A stretch of DNA of 64,000 nt from Blastocatellia bacterium. Lineage in GTDB: Bacteria; Acidobacteriota; Blastocatellia; Pyrinomonadales; Pyrinomonadaceae. The position numbers and the translations under genes are program-made. Of this stretch, positions 63,956 to 64,000 are shown piece after piece. Within the stretch, counting starts at the first letter, position 1. Each line of letters begins with the position of its first letter. The stretch is from assembly GCA_003487805.1 (NCBI GenBank), contig DNNE01000060.1, forward strand, positions 15,502-79,501, read 5' to 3'. A model generated the notes under the pieces. The model had not been told where the DNA came from and searched no databases. It was given only the letters and a program-made list of their open reading frames with translations.

Positions 63956-64000
63956 TGGTGAGCCGAGCAGGGCTCGAACCTGCGACCCGCTGATTAAGAG
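63956..64000 (-). tRNA. tRNA-Lys(CTT), 3' part, 5' part beyond the window
   Basis: On the minus strand the sequence runs CTCTTAATCAGC (anticodon loop with CTT at 63998-63996 and 3' stem), the variable loop, GCAGGTTCGAGCCCTGC (T-arm), TCGGCTC (acceptor strand), A and an encoded CCA ending at 63956. The anticodon loop and T-arm are canonical. Only the 3' part from about position 32 lies in the window. It is the integration target of the stacked elements to its left. Confidence 0.85.

Larger units (their letters stand above)
58217..64000. mobile_element. Candidate integrated island between two tRNA-Lys 3' ends
   Basis: Direct repeats of the tRNA-Lys 3' end bound this ~5.7-kb segment: 58217-58253 and 63964-64000. 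Inside are a lipoprotein gene, an ECF sigma factor, a kinase-TPR protein and, at the right end, a 72-base integrase tail. Paired TTGGCACAC repeats lie near both ends. It appears to be a decayed or satellite element stacked next to a second one whose integrase tail is at 57979-58191. The right boundary may extend past the window. Confidence 0.6.

Overview
The window looks like chromosome from an Acidobacteriota-type soil bacterium, probably class Blastocatellia. This is inferred from gene content, not from a marker gene. Pointers are moderate GC, giant YD/RHS proteins with DUF4214 and Calx-beta or PKD modules, winged-helix/TM/TPR regulators, Pkinase-TM-TPR proteins paired with ECF sigma factors, DUF4386 and S9 peptidase genes, and many lipoproteins and secreted proteins.

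Layout. 1-9.1 kb: a cut-off CadC-type regulator (minus strand) and a 2362-residue YD-repeat protein. 9.5-11.5 kb: an APC-type permease. 11.6-26.4 kb: a dense stress island. It has many very small membrane, basic or low-complexity proteins, then a same-strand run of SDR, SRPBCC, zinc alcohol dehydrogenase, isochorismatase-like hydrolase, inorganic pyrophosphatase, hemerythrin with a histone-like tail, ferritin-like protein, catalase HPII, DUF1003 and DUF72. The run ends in what looks like a stump of polX.

26.5-32.4 kb is a decaying, rearranged stretch: a CPBP/MBL gene chimera with an in-frame stop, two DUF4386 genes, an SGNH hydrolase cut off just after its nucleophile motif, and the intact paralogue of the MBL-like gene. 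32.4-43.4 kb holds three DJ-1/PfpI proteins (one a GlxA-type AraC regulator), a Tat-type aspartyl protease, a serine hydrolase, an S9 peptidase, an alpha/beta hydrolase lacking its nucleophile and an amidohydrolase. A motif with three GTC triplets at roughly helical-turn spacing occurs six times between 30.8 and 45.8 kb. Two of these copies face outward in the glxA/protease divergent promoter. 43.5-47.6 kb: a LytS/LytTR two-component pair, an AraC-tail relic, a frameshifted DUF6904 gene and a Ser/Thr kinase.

48.0-57.8 kb is a polymorphic-toxin-like locus. A second giant YD/RHS protein is frameshifted near its end. In the other frame it continues into a GH19/lysozyme-like tip, followed 13 bp later by a lipoprotein with a DUF3298-like (RsiV lysozyme-sensor-like) region, a good candidate immunity protein. 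Behind it lie an orphan HExxH tip fragment with its own small secreted protein, a 216-bp inverted-repeat element and a duplicated 182-bp segment.

57.9-64.0 kb carries stacked integration into a tRNA-Lys(CTT) gene. Two integrase tails each sit beside a copy of the tRNA 3' end. The segment between them (about 5.7 kb) carries a lipoprotein, an ECF sigma factor and a Pkinase-TPR protein, with paired TTGGCACAC repeats near both ends.

Several breaks are single-base shifts in or near short homopolymers, so sequencing error must be excluded before they are called true pseudogenes. All assignments are by eye; no database search was run.
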